This document shows, piece by piece, positions 22,655 to 34,481 of a stretch of 64,000 bases of DNA. The notes beneath the pieces were generated by a model, which saw only the letters and a program-made list of their open reading frames with translations, did no database searches and was not told where the DNA came from. Every line of letters starts with the position of its first letter. The first letter of the stretch is position 1. Origin of the DNA: Gyrodactylus bullatarudis (lineage: Eukaryota; Platyhelminthes; Monogenea; Gyrodactylidea; Gyrodactylidae); assembly GCA_012064415.1 (NCBI GenBank), contig SSNU01000042.1, forward strand, positions 591,822 to 655,821, written 5' to 3'. The position numbers were made by a program, and so were the translations under genes.

Positions 22655-23650
22655 ATACTCAAATATGTATTTTTCATCTCAAGTCTCAAGAAATAAATAC
22701 TATGACAATATTGAGTAGACAACCCTAAAAATATAACAGATGAATTACAAGAAAAACCTCTAGTTAATTACATTTTCAACGTCTAAAAAATATTTTACCT
22801 TTGTGTCCCTTTATGGTATGGCTTGTAATTGTGGAGACATCTGGACTGATTTACACTGAATGTTCTGACTCAGAATCTTTAACGGAGGGAAAAATTTAAT
22901 TTCTCTTGAACTTCTTAGAAGCCTGCAGAATCTGGATTTGTCCTGCTGATACAGTTATTTTCTACATTAAGAAAACCTGTATTGGTATTCTTAAAATTTA
23001 TTCCATTGAATCATTTTTCTGACTTCTTTTATCACGTAACGTTATGTATAATTACAAGTCCTACCAGAAAAGAACAGATGGGTTACACCTTAGTTTTTGA
23101 AGTTGTAATTAATTGCATGTATAACTAGAACCGTTCATGTGGAAAAAATAATTGGATAATAATTATAATTATTAACAGTGAACATTACAAATTAGCTAAT
23201 TAAAAGCTGATAATTATCAAGCTTATTAGTAGATTGCCAAACAGGAATATGCCTAAAACGGAATATGTGTCTTTCTAATGTTTTTTTTTTTGAAATTGCA
23301 ACATTATATTATGTAGATTGATATAAATAACATAAATATGTACAGAGAAATCATAGATGTTCAAAATATAGATTTTTTTTTAAATCATAAAATCCATAAG
23401 CAAGACGAGACATCCTGGGTTTCTGCGGTAGGCACATCCTCTTAAGGTCATTCAGCAGAATTAGTCTCTAATACACACTGAATAGAAATTGATTGCAAAG
23501 TGTGCAACGACAACAAGCCAGGTGCTAAATCAATTCAAACTTTTATCTCACAGTCAGAGGTTTAACTTTATTGAATGTAAAAGGTCTCAAAAGGGGACTT
23601 ATTCAGTCAAATGTAAATTAGAGTAAAGAAGAGACAAAGAGTAATCAAGT
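22655..23650. other. Gene-free AT-rich spacer
   Basis: Polyadenylation-like AAATAAATA for AARS2 near 22690. The rest holds no gene that I can support. The architecture switches here from compact genes to repeat-rich DNA. Confidence 0.5.
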
Positions 23651-24065
23651 TTAGTTCTTAAATAAATAAATTTTAAGACCAGTGGAAGAGGAGAATCTAT
23701 TAACTACATAGATAAGGGAGTTAACCAGACCAATTTTAGACAAAGGAGCAATTTTTAAGGAAGCATCCAATTCAAAACCTAGATCAATAGTAGTGTTGAC
23801 GAACTCACCAGGAAGGTGAAGGTTAGAGAGAAAGGTATCAGGGAGACCATTTGGCAAAAGGAGTTTACACTTAGATTCATTGATTTCCAGGCCATTTTTG
23901 AAGGAATCAAAATAATTATTAATTTTTATAATGTCGAGAGAGTTGTTCACATTATAGACAATTTTAATATCATCCGCGTATTTAAAAATCTTACCAATTT
24001 TGTCAGGAATTTGGATATCCGACATGCATAAATTAAAAAGCAAAGGACCTAAAGAAGATGTTGAT
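23651..24065 (-). mobile_element. Non-LTR retrotransposon (LINE) reverse-transcriptase fragment
   Basis: A minus-strand open frame of about 138 codons with the reverse-transcriptase palm: LGPLLFNLCMSDIQIP, then FKYADDIKIVYNVN (the catalytic YADD box), INESKCKLL and DLGFELDASLKI. It is 5'-truncated near 24065 and ends at a stop at 23651 inside the post-catalytic region, so it is a dead fragment. A second fragment of a related element lies at about 50490-51335, also on the minus strand. Confidence 0.85.
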
Positions 24066-24432
24066 CTTAAACTTTACTGCTTCGAATCATCGAAATCGAT
24101 AAAAACTTGGGGTTCAAAACTTGAAGAAGTGGAAATTTGGTGCATTTTCGAAATCCAAAATGTGGCCTGGATTTGGTCAGATTGAATTTTTTTTCGGAAT
24201 CAAATAATTATTTTTTCCTCTGAATCCACAGAAAAATATCTAGGAAAAATACTAAATTCTCATCTTCATGTCAATTGTTATATATATTGTTCAATTTATC
24301 TTGTCAAACATTAATTGATTTTCATATAATATACTAGAAATTTTTATTGGTTAATATATTCAATTTATAATCAAATTTCAAATATATAACGACGTTTCAA
24401 CTCAATCTATTATTTCATTTGAAGTGTGTTAG
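24066..24432. other. Presumed 5' region of micro-exon gene A
   Basis: No exon is certain. An ATG at 24268 begins a hydrophobic stretch (MSIVIYIVQFILS) that could be a signal peptide for gene A, but I find no phase-0 donor that joins it well to the first micro-exon. Confidence 0.25.
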
Positions 24433-27400
24433 AAATTGATGCACAAATCAGTAAGTTGCGGTAATGGGAAAACATTTTATGTAGGTTATAAAATATATTG
24501 TTCATGATGTAAGTGAATTAGAATTTTTTTGTAAAATTATTCGTGAAAAAAAGGTTTCCGGAGAATTTGAAGTAAGGTTGATAATAAATTAAGAAATAAC
24601 CAAAATCTTGTAGAGAGAACCAATCGTAAGACCCTTTCATGGTTAAAATTGATCCGATCGGAAAAGAGCCAAATGGTGAATGTAAGGAATATTTGGAGAA
24701 TTTCTCAAATTTCTTCACAAGAAAGTTCATGCAGCTGTTTCAGTGAGTGAAAAACTTTTTCTCTAAATCTTACCCTAGCCTATAAAAGTATTTTGAAATG
24801 AAAATATATTTAAATCTTGTCAGCTTATCTCGAATTTAAAAAAAGTAGGCAACAGGTTTAAAGGATATCGATAAGAACTAATCTCTTCTTCTTTCTAGAC
24901 TGTTCAGAGACTCGTTAGTTCCAATAATCAAATTTAGACTAAATGTATTTTTATAGAATGCAGTAAGATGTCTGACTATGTTTTCACAATTTTTGTAATG
25001 CAGAATGAAAAAGAAGTTAGTTGCAAAATTATCGTTTTCAACTGTGCAATTCGTGAAATTAGAAAGCTGATAAAAGACAGGTGAGTACTGGCTCATGGAT
25101 TAGTCCTTTTACTCAAAATCCAGGAAGAAGCAGACAAAGAATTGGCAAGTTTCCCATACCCATGTCGTTACCTTTTCTCAACATCAAATTAAATAAATAA
25201 CAGATTGAAGTGAGCCATGACGAGATTAGTATTCGAAGCTCAAGCGGAAATAGAGAATATTTTCAAAAGTTTTCTTTGTAATTAGAAAATAATCAGAAGA
25301 GTAAGCTTTAGAATTTCAATATTTTTACATGTAAAATTTACAATTAGCGTAATGGATAAAGGAACTCCAAATCTCCTTCCTCTGAGTGAGGTTAGTGGAT
25401 ACAAATATAACAGTATATAAATGAAGCTCAGGATTAAGTCTGAAGAAACTGCCCGAAACTGAACGTTTATTACCTAATGCTGTATTGGATTATTTTTCAT
25501 GAATCTAGAGCAGTATTTCGACAATATCATCGTTCTGAGTTAAACAATCATTCAAAATAGTATGGCGAAGAGGTTGAACTCAAATAAATATTGCAATTCA
25601 ATATTTGATTTATGTAGCATCAAGTGAGTTGACCAATCTCTTTGTTAATGTGAAAAATTTTCTTGAATTTTTTTTTCTAGCCTCATGTACAGGCCATTGT
25701 AAGTAAACTGCGGTAGGGAAATATATGATGATTTATAGAAATTAAAGAATAAACCTTATAAAAATTCGAAATTAGCAGATAGTTTTCTAATGAATAATGC
25801 AGCACCTATACTTTTAAAGATTAACTAGAAATAAATTACCTAAGCACCTAAAACGAAATATTCCTAGTTAATCTTAGAAAGTTCTCTATCGAATTCTAAC
25901 AAGAAGTTTTATTGGATTGAAACATATTCATTTATATGAGAATTTCTCATAGTTTTCGAATGAGTCTAACGTTCATGTATTCTAATAGGAAATAGCATTT
26001 ATGTCACAGAAAAAAAATTTCAGACTAAGCTGATGATCGCAAATGATTTTTCAAGTCAAATTTGAAGAACACAATTGAACTCAAGGTGAACTCTAAAACT
26101 GAATTTTTCAGACGAGTACATGTCATTTTTCATGTTGTACAGTCAATAACCAAGAGAGTAACGAGAATATTGGAATAATATGGTGTGCTCGAAGGTATAT
26201 GAGGTAATTTTCCTTTATTGGTATCTGCTCAACATGGACTACCTGAAACAAATTAATTTCGAAAAAGTTAATTCTTGTTTTATGCTGTGTAGTGTTACAG
26301 TAAAAATATTTCTATTGAAACACGAATATTTAACCCCTTATTAAGTATTATTTATGTCGACCTATCTAAATGTATAGAAATCACTTGCTGCATTCTGATT
26401 GGTCTAGATAATACTTAATTAGGGACTAAATATTCGTGTTTCAATAAAAATAAGATGTTTCAATAGAAATATTTTTACTGTAAAAAATAACTTTGATTGC
26501 TAATTACTAGTTCCATTGCATGTGACTTAATTATAACTTAATTACCCTTCCTAAACTCCAATGTTAAGATTGTATGAGTCCAACACATGAATATGTGTGA
26601 GGGTATTAAATTTTTTTAAACCTTCGAATACACCATATTATTCTAATTATTTCTGAGTAGCTAGGTCTTATTTTTCATTTCACTATTCTTGTTACTTTCT
26701 TGGTTATTGACTGTATCCTAGCTCTTTTTCTTCTCTCAGACTTTATAGCCTTCTATAAGAATTAGTATGGAAATTTGGAGATATTACCTTATAAAAATTG
26801 AAAAATTCACGTAAATTTTCAAATACGTCCGCTTAAAATCATAATTTGAAAAGTATTGTGGAGAGCTCGTATATTGGGTCGCAGTATTTTTACATTCTCT
26901 AAAAACCAATATCTTTTCAGATGAATAAGAATCTCAGCAATGTATGTCATGATGATTTAACCGAAGGATGAATCTTTTAGCAAAAACCATTCTTTGAAAA
27001 TGTAAAAAAAAACCATTTACAAAGTTGATATCTAATCTTAGAATGCAGTTAGATAAGCTCCTACTTTTTGTATTATATTTGACCCGGGTCTGAAGTTCGC
27101 TCTCTTCGATTGTGTTAGTTTAGTATTATAGGAATATATCGTCAAAGGTTAACAAAGTCAACGATCTCTGCGTTAGTTTGATTTAATTTTTTTTGTCAAT
27201 CCAACATATTATATATAGGTTAAATGCAAAAACCACGTAAGATGTTTTCTATGAGTCTCTTATACCATTCTAAGGATGTAATATTTGTAAGGCTTGCTTA
27301 ATCGTCCACGAGGAGAATGATATTGAATTTATTAGGCGTTTAGAAAGGAAATCATTACTCGAAATGTGAGCCCAGTTATTCTCTAGTAATAATGCATTTA

Positions 27401-30400
27401 TCCCAGCAAAAAATTAGGGATTACGTAAGCTAAACAATTGCATTTGAAGGACAGAAATTTTAAAAATTCAATTCGAGTGATTTTTTCTCGGGTGTATTAC
27501 TGAATCTTACGTATAAAAAATTAAATTCTAAAAATTTCCTCTCAATAAAAGATTGTTGATAGTGTAAGGAATAACTTTTCATGTTTGCTTATACCGCCAA
27601 CTAGGAAGAGCGTTTTGTGAGAAAAATCCCTTTGTTGAATTGGACTCTTGCCTTATGGTAGAATTAAAATTGAAAATATACTATTTTATTCACAGGCTAG
27701 CGAAGAAATCTACAAATTAACCGTAAGTATATCAAGTTATAGAATCAAGAAATTCATAATTCTCAAGTTTGGTTGCACATAACTCTTGCTAGGACATTTT
27801 AAAGAACCAAGTTTCTGCCAATCTTACATAAAAGCCGTCAACTTAACTTCAAGACTCAACCTAACACCTTATTCTTTTAAGGTCAGCATTATCGAATCCT
27901 TAATTGATTTGATTAATCAAGTGAGCATTTTAGAAATTTCTTCCCTTATAATGTCGTCAAGCTTCGATTGAAATTCTTGGTTGTAAGTTGTCCGAGGCAA
28001 GAATTTTATTTTGATAAAGATTTTGAAAAGTGTCAACTATGTACGTTTATCGCTCAAAAGTTGATATTCAACAAGTTCAAATCAAAATATTACATCGTAA
28101 ATAGTGATATTTGATTTCTTTATGAGTAATGCTAGACCCTTATGAAAATGGTGAGCACTTGATTTTTAAAATGTGTTAAATTAACCTATCGGATGAAATG
28201 AAGCTTATAATTTCACAAATTGATACTTAGGGAGAAATTAACAGTAGAGGAGTAAGAAATTTCAAATTAATATCACTAATCATTCACAGAAAAATTTTAA
28301 TGACGTATGGGAATTGTGAATTTCAGCGAATATTCCACTCATATTCATTTAGGAAAATCACGTAAGTTTTGAGTGAATTCATAAATTTGTTCTGTCGTTA
28401 CAAAAATGTTCAAATTCGTTAATGAAGAAATATTTGAGAGTAAGTATCCAAGAAACTAATTTGCATTGACGATTTTAAAACTAGTTTCGTTTAGTTCGAA
28501 AATATTAAGAAAGGTTAGAGAAAAACTAGCGAATATTATAGTAATATTTCAATGTGTCTCTTCAAATCCGGTTAAAATTTAAATACTATTACGCTGCAAA
28601 AATTCCATGGTTTTCATAGGTTTATTGTTGAAAATTTTATTTATCTCTGCGTCAATTTCTCTTTACTTGTATTATGGGTTGAGTCCTAATTCTAATCAAC
28701 AGTTGTTAAGTTATCGTCAGTTTAATATTCCTGATACATATTATAGTATTATATTTTTATAAATTCAAAATAATTATTTCATTGCAGATATTAAACACAA
28801 GTGTAATTTCATCGAAATTGTTATGATACTATAAAATGTTACAAATAAAAACTTAACGTTAATTTATCATCACTCTGTTAATCCAAGGGATTTTTTCTAG
28901 TATTTCAAAAAAAACATTGAGTTAAAAAAAGTAAGTAATTTAAATCTTGCCATCAATTTAGAGAATTTAGTTTTTCATTCGAATAAAAATCCAAAATTTT
29001 CATCTAGTTCAACTCACAACTCGACACCTTAACATGGATCATAACAGCAAGTTGATTGAATTTTTATTTAGAATGGTATTTTGTATTTTAATTCAATTCA
29101 TCAATCCCCAAAAAAATTAACGATCGGCACAATTTTTGTAAATGAAATTATCAATATTAATCTATATCTGACTCAATTAATCTCATATATTGGATCCTTA
29201 GAATCCAGCACTATATTGAATCTTGACAAATTTCTATTCAGAAAACAGAGAGCTACAAAGCGGTGAGCAGTTTTGGTACAGTAAAAATATCAAAAATTAT
29301 TAGACACAATTAGAAAAAGTTTTATTTTTTTGCATTCCCTCTTTTTATTTAAAACAAATTAATTATCTATGATCTTCTAGATTGCAAAAGAATTCTTTGA
29401 AGTATATTTGCATTCTTTGTTATTTCACATTCAGGAAACTGTAAAACAATCGCAAGTAAGAATTGACTAAAATTCTAAATGAAAAACTCTAAATTTTATT
29501 AGGAATACTCCTTTCTCGTATGTATTCAAAAATGGTTTAATGTTTATCTAGTTTCAAATACCTGTAAGTTTAATGAGCTATGAATTTTCAACTGTTTGAC
29601 CCATATAAAGGAGGAACTAGCAGAAGAGGTAAGGTCGAAGATCATCAAAAATTCAATATATTAATATTATTCGTCCTCAGGTTGTAAAAGTAAGTTTTGG
29701 TAAAAAGTAAAACGGCTTATTAAAATGCCATAATAGCCAAGTTATGTGAGAACAGAAATATTTATTAGCCTTGAAGCTGTATTCTTTTAGACTTTGAATG
29801 TAACCATGTTAAAAATTATAGTTTGATATCGAAGCCTGTCTTAAGGTGAGAATTTATTATAGATATTTCATCGAAAATATTTCTTTCTTGGATAGAACTA
29901 TTTCGTAGAATTGGTACTATGAATTGTACCTTTATGTACACGAAATTGAGAGGTCATTTTATTCAAATTAAAAATGATTTTTTTCAAAGCAAAAATATAC
30001 AATTATGTGCAAGAACATAATGTTATTTCAAAGGGCAGTGTTCTAATATATATGCAGCTCTTTAATTTTAATGGTATGCCGGAAAATTAGAGCATGCACT
30101 GGGGGAAAATTAAAAATAATTTTGCGATAAATTTTTGCAACAAACTGATTATTGTGTAAAATTTTACGCAAATTTCGAATCTGCCTCCAAAAATTTTTTC
30201 AGTTGCTCAGTTTTTGCGCAATTCGGGAAAAACCGAAATAGCAAAATTTTCATAATTGGGACTTGAATAAACTAAATTTTTGACTTGATCCTTAGACATT
30301 TCAGAGTAAAATTTTATATCATTTGAAAGAACGTAAAATTTTCTATATGATGCTTATAAGTTCAAACGTGCTTTTGGAATGGATCATCCTCAAAATTGGT

Positions 30401-33400
30401 CTTAAAGTTGAAAAATGATGAAAAAATTAGCGAAAAATGCCATGCACTTTTTTGTTTTTACCCTTCAACAGGTTATCTTATTTTGATAGAATCTAACATT
30501 TTAATGGGGGAAAGAATGTAAAATTTATTCCTCTATCCAATTATACCTCGATTTATAAAAAAAATTAATTTTGGTATTGAGTTATAGTTTCTTATTTCTA
30601 AGGATCAAGTCAAAAATTTGGTTTATTGAAGTCCCAATTATGAAAATTGTGCTATTTCGGTTTTTCCCGAATTGCGCAAAAACTGAGCAACTGAGTAAAT
30701 TTTTGGAAGCAGATTCGGAATTTGCGTAAAGTTTTACACAATAATCAGTTTGTTGCAAAAATTTATCGCAACCCCCAACCACCCGTGTAATTATAAATCA
30801 AAGCAAGAGCATGTTTTTCAAACTGAGAACATTTCATTCAATCAAATCCTAAATAGAGTAAATACATTCCTTAAATAGATATTTCATACAATTTGTAATT
30901 TTCTCGTCATTATCTCTATCTTATTTAACCAGATGATTAAAGTTCAAGAAGTATGGTTTTGTTGTAAAAATAATAATAATTAATATAACGAATAATTATA
31001 ATTATTGAACTATTTAATAAAGAATTCATTAAGAGGATTTGAAGACTAGTGAATATGTAGTTATAAAGCTTTTATCTCACCGGATCTCGACTGACTTTTA
31101 CACCGGCTTGATATTTATGCAGAAAATTAGTAAATTTGTGGAATCCTCTGAATGGTTGATCAGGTTCAACTTTTGAGTTGATGTTGATGTGGAGGGGTAG
31201 GGACTACAATTATCGTTTTGTAAGGAAAGAGTCTATTTGTAACTGCATCTTTTCTTTTTCGTTCCCCTTTTCCTAATTGCAGGCTTTTCATTAATTGGCT
31301 TGAAACTGATAATTACTGGTTGAGAAATAATTTGATTATCAACTATTGTTGACTTCTCTGAGTGTGCATTTTCATCAACTGTAACTGTTTCTGGGGATGA
31401 CATCTGAAGTTGATTACCTGGAGGCGTAGTTTCAACTACTTGCTCACTTGTTTCATAATTTGGTTCAAAAACTTTTGTCTCAGCTTTTTGGGTGGAATTG
31501 AAAATGGGTTACTCATAATTAGTATTTTACATAATAAGCAGAACAATCTGGTCATCACTTGAGAAATCCCATTTTCTATTTGCATTCCTAAAAAAACCTA
31601 ACTTTCCATTCCTCATTTGACATCCGAATTTTAATTTCCATACCTCTTGAAAATTGATAGATAGTCCTAGAACAATACAGTAGTTTGATCAAAAACCATA
31701 TTAACCAGATCTTTCATCATTGTCTCTTTTCCATAATAGCAACAAGGTCAAGTACGTTTTTGTCGTAATACTCATTAAAAACCTAGGGTTCGATTCAAAT
31801 ACACGTATGTAAATTTTATATAAATAAACTCATCATCCTTAAAAATAATAGCACTATATTCTTATTACTAATTGGTATCTCCTCTTTCTTATGTAAATAA
31901 CCGTAGCTCAACTAAAATCAGAGAGAGATGCAAGCGTTTCTCTCACTCTATATATCATTATTCCAGTTTATTACTCAATAAGATTTGAGCTTGCTGACTG
32001 GAAACGTTAAGAACAAAAGAAATATTATTATTGGTGAATAGAATCAAATCCTATAGGAGTATAAAAGAGTACTCTATAGAAAACTAACACTGTAAGTACT
32101 GAAAAATTCATTTTGAGATGATTTTAATTTTTTTTAGGAATTCAACTCATTAGTTGCAGTAAGGATAAATCATTAATTAAATTCCCACCTTTTAAAGAAA
32201 TACCTGTACAAACTGGCAGTAAGTAGGCTCGAGAGTTGTCATCATTTACCTAGTTTTCAAACTATTATCATGCCGTGAGATGTTTGATTTAGTTTTCATC
32301 AATCCAATTCGCGAGATTTATCTGTAATAAAAAAATTAATTTTTATAGAAAAATTTGAATTCCAATAAAGTAACTTCATATTAATAAATGACTCAATATC
32401 CCTGCTTTTGAATGAAGTATTAGGAAATGCTACTCTATTTTCACACAAGTTCTCTAACGGAATTGTGAGTTTTTATGAAATAAATATGATTGAGTCCATA
32501 AAAACATCCAAAAATGAATCTAAAGTTGATTGAGGATTCAAGAAACAGTCAATCTATTTTCATATTATTAATTGCCAGGTGAATCGGATTGAAACTGATT
32601 TCAGTCTCGATATTTTAAAAACTAGCCTGTCGTAATTTGTGACTTAGTTAAATTTAACTGAAATATGTTCTATATTTTGGAATCCATAGTTGTATTTAAT
32701 CAATAGATTTTCGCAATCATAAACCAAATCTGAGAAGAATCTCACAACTATTATTATTGTATTTATCAATTGACTGTTGTTCGCTTGCTGCCTGACTATG
32801 TTGTATTCTAGCTTGTATTGGTCTATCTGTATAAAAAAAGGAGAGAAAGGTGTAGTATTTCTTAAAGAATAAGGATTATAAAAATTACAGTGATTGTTAT
32901 AGTAATCAGAATTATTATTATGTTTTTTATTCTAATCTTAATTTTAATGTTCTTTCAAGTGATGAATTATATTATCAGAGTTATTACTCTAATAATTTTG
33001 ATTACTATAATAATCACTGTAATTTTTATAATCTTTATTTAAGAAATACTACACCTTTCTCTCCTTTTTCTTTTTATACAGATAGACCAATACAAGCCAG
33101 AATACAACATAGTCAGGCAGCAAGCGAACAATGTTATAGTCAATCTATGCCGAACAGCTCCCTGATGAACTACTTGGTTCAAAATTACGTATTTATCAAT
33201 GCTATGCATCAAGAATCCATTTCCTGTGAGTTAAATTATCCTACTTATATATAAGGATTTAAAGTTAAATATATGAGCAGTTTTTGTATTATTCTTTTCT
33301 AAAGCTTGCGAAAACTATTCTCTCGGTGCGTTCAACTAAATCGAGAAGAAATCAACCTTAAATGTTGCTTAATATGACGAATACTCATTAAACTTACCAA

Positions 33401-33706
33401 AAATTATTTCTCGTTGTAGTTCCAACCTAACACATTTTTTCCAATTTATTCATGTATTTTCTTAGGAGATGGTGCCCCAAAAAAGAAGGGAACATATTCC
33501 TGAATTAGAGAAAGTGAGCTTTTCAAGTAACATTCTCGTCACATTTACAGGCGATATCGAGGATAGAATCTGTATATTATTCGATGCTTAATAACTTTAT
33601 AAAAATCTTCAAGGTTATTGGTATAGTGAGTAAAAAACTGACTTGTCATTGTATTTCATAATAAATTTAATTTTATTATTACTTTCAGAACGAACTGCAT
33701 AAATAA
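24433..33706 (+). CDS. Micro-exon gene A (about 43 micro-exons, about 250 aa)
   Basis: A gene built almost wholly of micro-exons, with no homologue I recognise. I read about 43 + strand exons of 6-39 nt. Each lies between an AG acceptor and a GT (once GC) donor, each is a multiple of three, all are phase 0, and none has an internal stop. The final exon, 33689-33706, reads NELHK-stop. The core order is 27-nt ASEEIYKLT, 18-nt DILKNQ, 39-nt VSIIESLIDLINQ, 21-nt LRLKFLV, 30-nt YFKKNIELKK, 39-nt FNSQLDTLTWIIT, 21-nt KTESYKA and 24-nt FDIEACLK, all matched in copies B and C. The predicted product is charged, leucine-rich and probably helical. Introns hold foldback elements and, at 31233-32826, minus-strand exons. 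The first coding exon is unresolved. Individual tiny exons are tentative; the conserved ones are strong. Confidence 0.72.
26150..26713. repeat. TA-flanked foldback (MITE-like) element
   Basis: Starts CAGTCAATAACCAAG and ends with its reverse complement, with TA on each side (26148-26149, 26714-26715). The inverted arms also share a block around AATAATATGGTGTGCTCGAAGG near both ends, with a deletion of about 37 bp in the left arm. It is non-autonomous (564 bp, no coding). A related end occurs near 53705-53733, and internal sequence resembles 52010-52135. Confidence 0.75.
26298..26480. repeat. Nested palindromic MITE
   Basis: 183 bp with inverted ends CAGTAAAAATATTTCTATTG and TA on both sides (26296-26297, 26481-26482). 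It is inserted inside the 26150-26713 element, so it is the younger of the two. Confidence 0.75.
27882..27920 (+). other. Conserved 39-nt micro-exon, copy A
   Basis: Encodes VSIIESLIDLINQ between TTCTTTTAAG and GTGAGC. Same length and pattern as 35685-35723 (VSLLENLIAAVNQ) and 48285-48323 (VVALEVLIDYLDK). The other two frames contain stops, fixing phase 0. Confidence 0.88.
29008..29046 (+). other. Conserved 39-nt micro-exon with GC donor, copy A
   Basis: Encodes FNSQLDTLTWIIT after TTTTCATCTAG; the donor is GCAAGT. Counterparts are at 36842-36880 (FASEIDTLTWCLS) and 49591-49629 (FPSDIDTLAWLIS). Confidence 0.87.
30122..30771. repeat. Foldback element with ~185-bp arms
   Basis: Arms 30122 to about 30310 and about 30590 to 30771 are near-perfect inverted copies, beginning TTGCGATAAATTTTTGCAAC and running past TTTTTGCGCAATTCGGGAAA. 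A third, single-arm copy lies at about 42450-42575, next to the Penelope-like fragment. No coding capacity. It sits in an intron of micro-exon gene A. Confidence 0.85.
31233..32826 (-). CDS. Minus-strand two-exon fragment with basic C-terminus
   Basis: On the minus strand an 81-nt exon (32746-32826, after TTTATACAG, donor GTGAGA) reads RPIQARIQHSQAASEQ and continues in phase to a terminal exon 31233-31483. The terminal exon reads through 82 open codons to a stop, in an acidic Glu/Thr/Pro-rich run, then SQPVIISF and a basic end (RKRGTKKKRCSYK). Related terminal exons occur at 48820-48985 (NQINSQPVIS ... KFVKRR-stop) and about 49960-50070 (ATPAISQRSRKRK ... YVKRKQ-stop). No start was found upstream. 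The basic tail suggests a nuclear or nucleic-acid-binding protein, but I do not recognise it. It lies within micro-exon gene A on the opposite strand. It could be a transposon-derived exon. Confidence 0.45.
32746..33140. repeat. Inverted duplication of a coding exon
   Basis: The minus-strand exon 32746-32826 and its upstream intron are repeated in opposite orientation at about 33015-33140. The + copy has the same acceptor (TTTTATACAG ending about 33081) and the same RPIQARIQHSQAASEQ reading, then diverges. The arms flank a centre of about 100 bp. A shortened third copy lies at about 50133-50180. Confidence 0.8.
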
Positions 33707-34481
33707 ACGAATAAACAACTTTGATGAAATAAATTTGATATTGTTCTTTTTATCTTGCATTTTGCATGAAAAGTTGATAAGAATACGCCAGAGAGTTATC
33801 AGTCCGAAATGATTCAGATTAGTTACATAACAGCAAATGATTTCTGATCAGTATTGATCGAGTCAAGATTATTCGTAATGAGTAACTATGAAATAAAGTC
33901 TAAATCTCGTGATAAATTTAATTAATAAAAAATCAATGGATGAACTAGTGAAAAGTTAAATTTGAGAATAAAAACAAAATAGAAAGATGTTTTGCAATTC
34001 TCTTTGTATATTCATTATTACATTATCTAGGAAAGAATTCAAGAAGAACCGATTATTTGCTTTCTGAGTGTATTGCAGCTTGATGAATTCAGATCCTTTT
34101 ATCCACCTTAATTAGTACCATTCTAGATGAAGCTCCATGATTATAATCATCAATAGTTATAGATAGTTTCCAACGCCTGGACATTAATTTACACCAAAGT
34201 TATATTTAGATATTGTTATCATAGGGTATTTTTATCCAATGATAATTACCATAATCCAGTAGTAAAAAAACATTCAAGTTTTTCGCCTAGTAAGAGGATT
34301 ATGATTTATTTGGAAGCACTAAGTTGGTAAAATTTCATTGGTTAAAAAATATCAAAGTTTTTATTATATAACAACGCTAAAACGAAATTATCAATTAAAA
34401 GTTTTCATCTTGATGATTGATAATAGTCAAACAGTTAGTAAAAGAAATTATGGATAGAAATATAGTTGATGATTTTCTTAG
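33707..34481. other. Spacer between micro-exon genes A and B
   Basis: Probable 3' UTR of A (AATAAA-like sequence overlaps its last exon) and promoter of B. An ATG at 33987 begins MFCNSLCIFIITLS, a plausible signal peptide for B, but the donor is not identified. Confidence 0.35.

Larger units (their letters stand above)
24433..27563 (+). other. Exon list, 5' part of micro-exon gene A
   Basis: Proposed exons and peptides: 24433-24450 KLMHKS; 24485-24508 VIKYIVHD; 24614-24625 REPI; 24824-24844 LISNLKK; 24899-24913 TVQRL; 24957-24962 NA; 25063-25080 KADKRQ; 25204-25209 IE; 25286-25300 KIIRR; 25618-25623 HQ; 25681-25698 PHVQAI; 26921-26941 MNKNLSN; 27049-27069 LDKLLLF; 27275-27286 DVIF; 27407-27424 QKIRDY; 27552-27563 IVDS. 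Typical donors are GTAAGT, GTAAGA, GTGAGT and GTAAGC. Strongest by splice sites: 24485, 24899, 25681, 26921, 27407. The 6-nt exons are the least certain singly, but 24957-24962 has 6-nt counterparts in B and C. Confidence 0.55.
27696..33706 (+). other. Exon list, 3' part of micro-exon gene A
   Basis: 27696-27722 ASEEIYKLT; 27793-27810 DILKNQ; 27882-27920 (39 nt); 27962-27982 LRLKFLV; 28136-28150 TLMKM; 28231-28251 GEINSRG; 28353-28361 ENH; 28901-28930 (30 nt); 29008-29046 (39 nt, GC donor); 29242-29262 KTESYKA; 29381-29401 IAKEFFE; 29435-29455 ETVKQSQ; 29503-29517 EYSFL; 29552-29563 FQIP; 29611-29628 EELAEE; 29681-29689 VVK; 29791-29799 TLN; 29822-29845 FDIEACLK; 29896-29904 NYF; 32080-32091 KTNT; 32138-32158 EFNSLVA; 32198-32218 KYLYKLA; 32450-32464 FSNGI; 33214-33225 NPFP; 33551-33571 AISRIES; 33614-33625 VIGI; 33689-33706 NELHK-stop. 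The gap 29905-32079 is due to inserted repeats and the minus-strand exon. Confidence 0.65.

Noticed and set aside
24268..24318. MSIVIYIVQFILS as first exon of gene A
   Set aside because: Signal-peptide-like, but no phase-0 donor follows before a stop; kept only as a lead.
26153..26167. A 15-nt exon-like stretch (SITKR) with GTAACG donor for gene A
   Set aside because: It is the terminal inverted repeat of the 26150-26713 foldback element, so its splice-like borders are coincidence.
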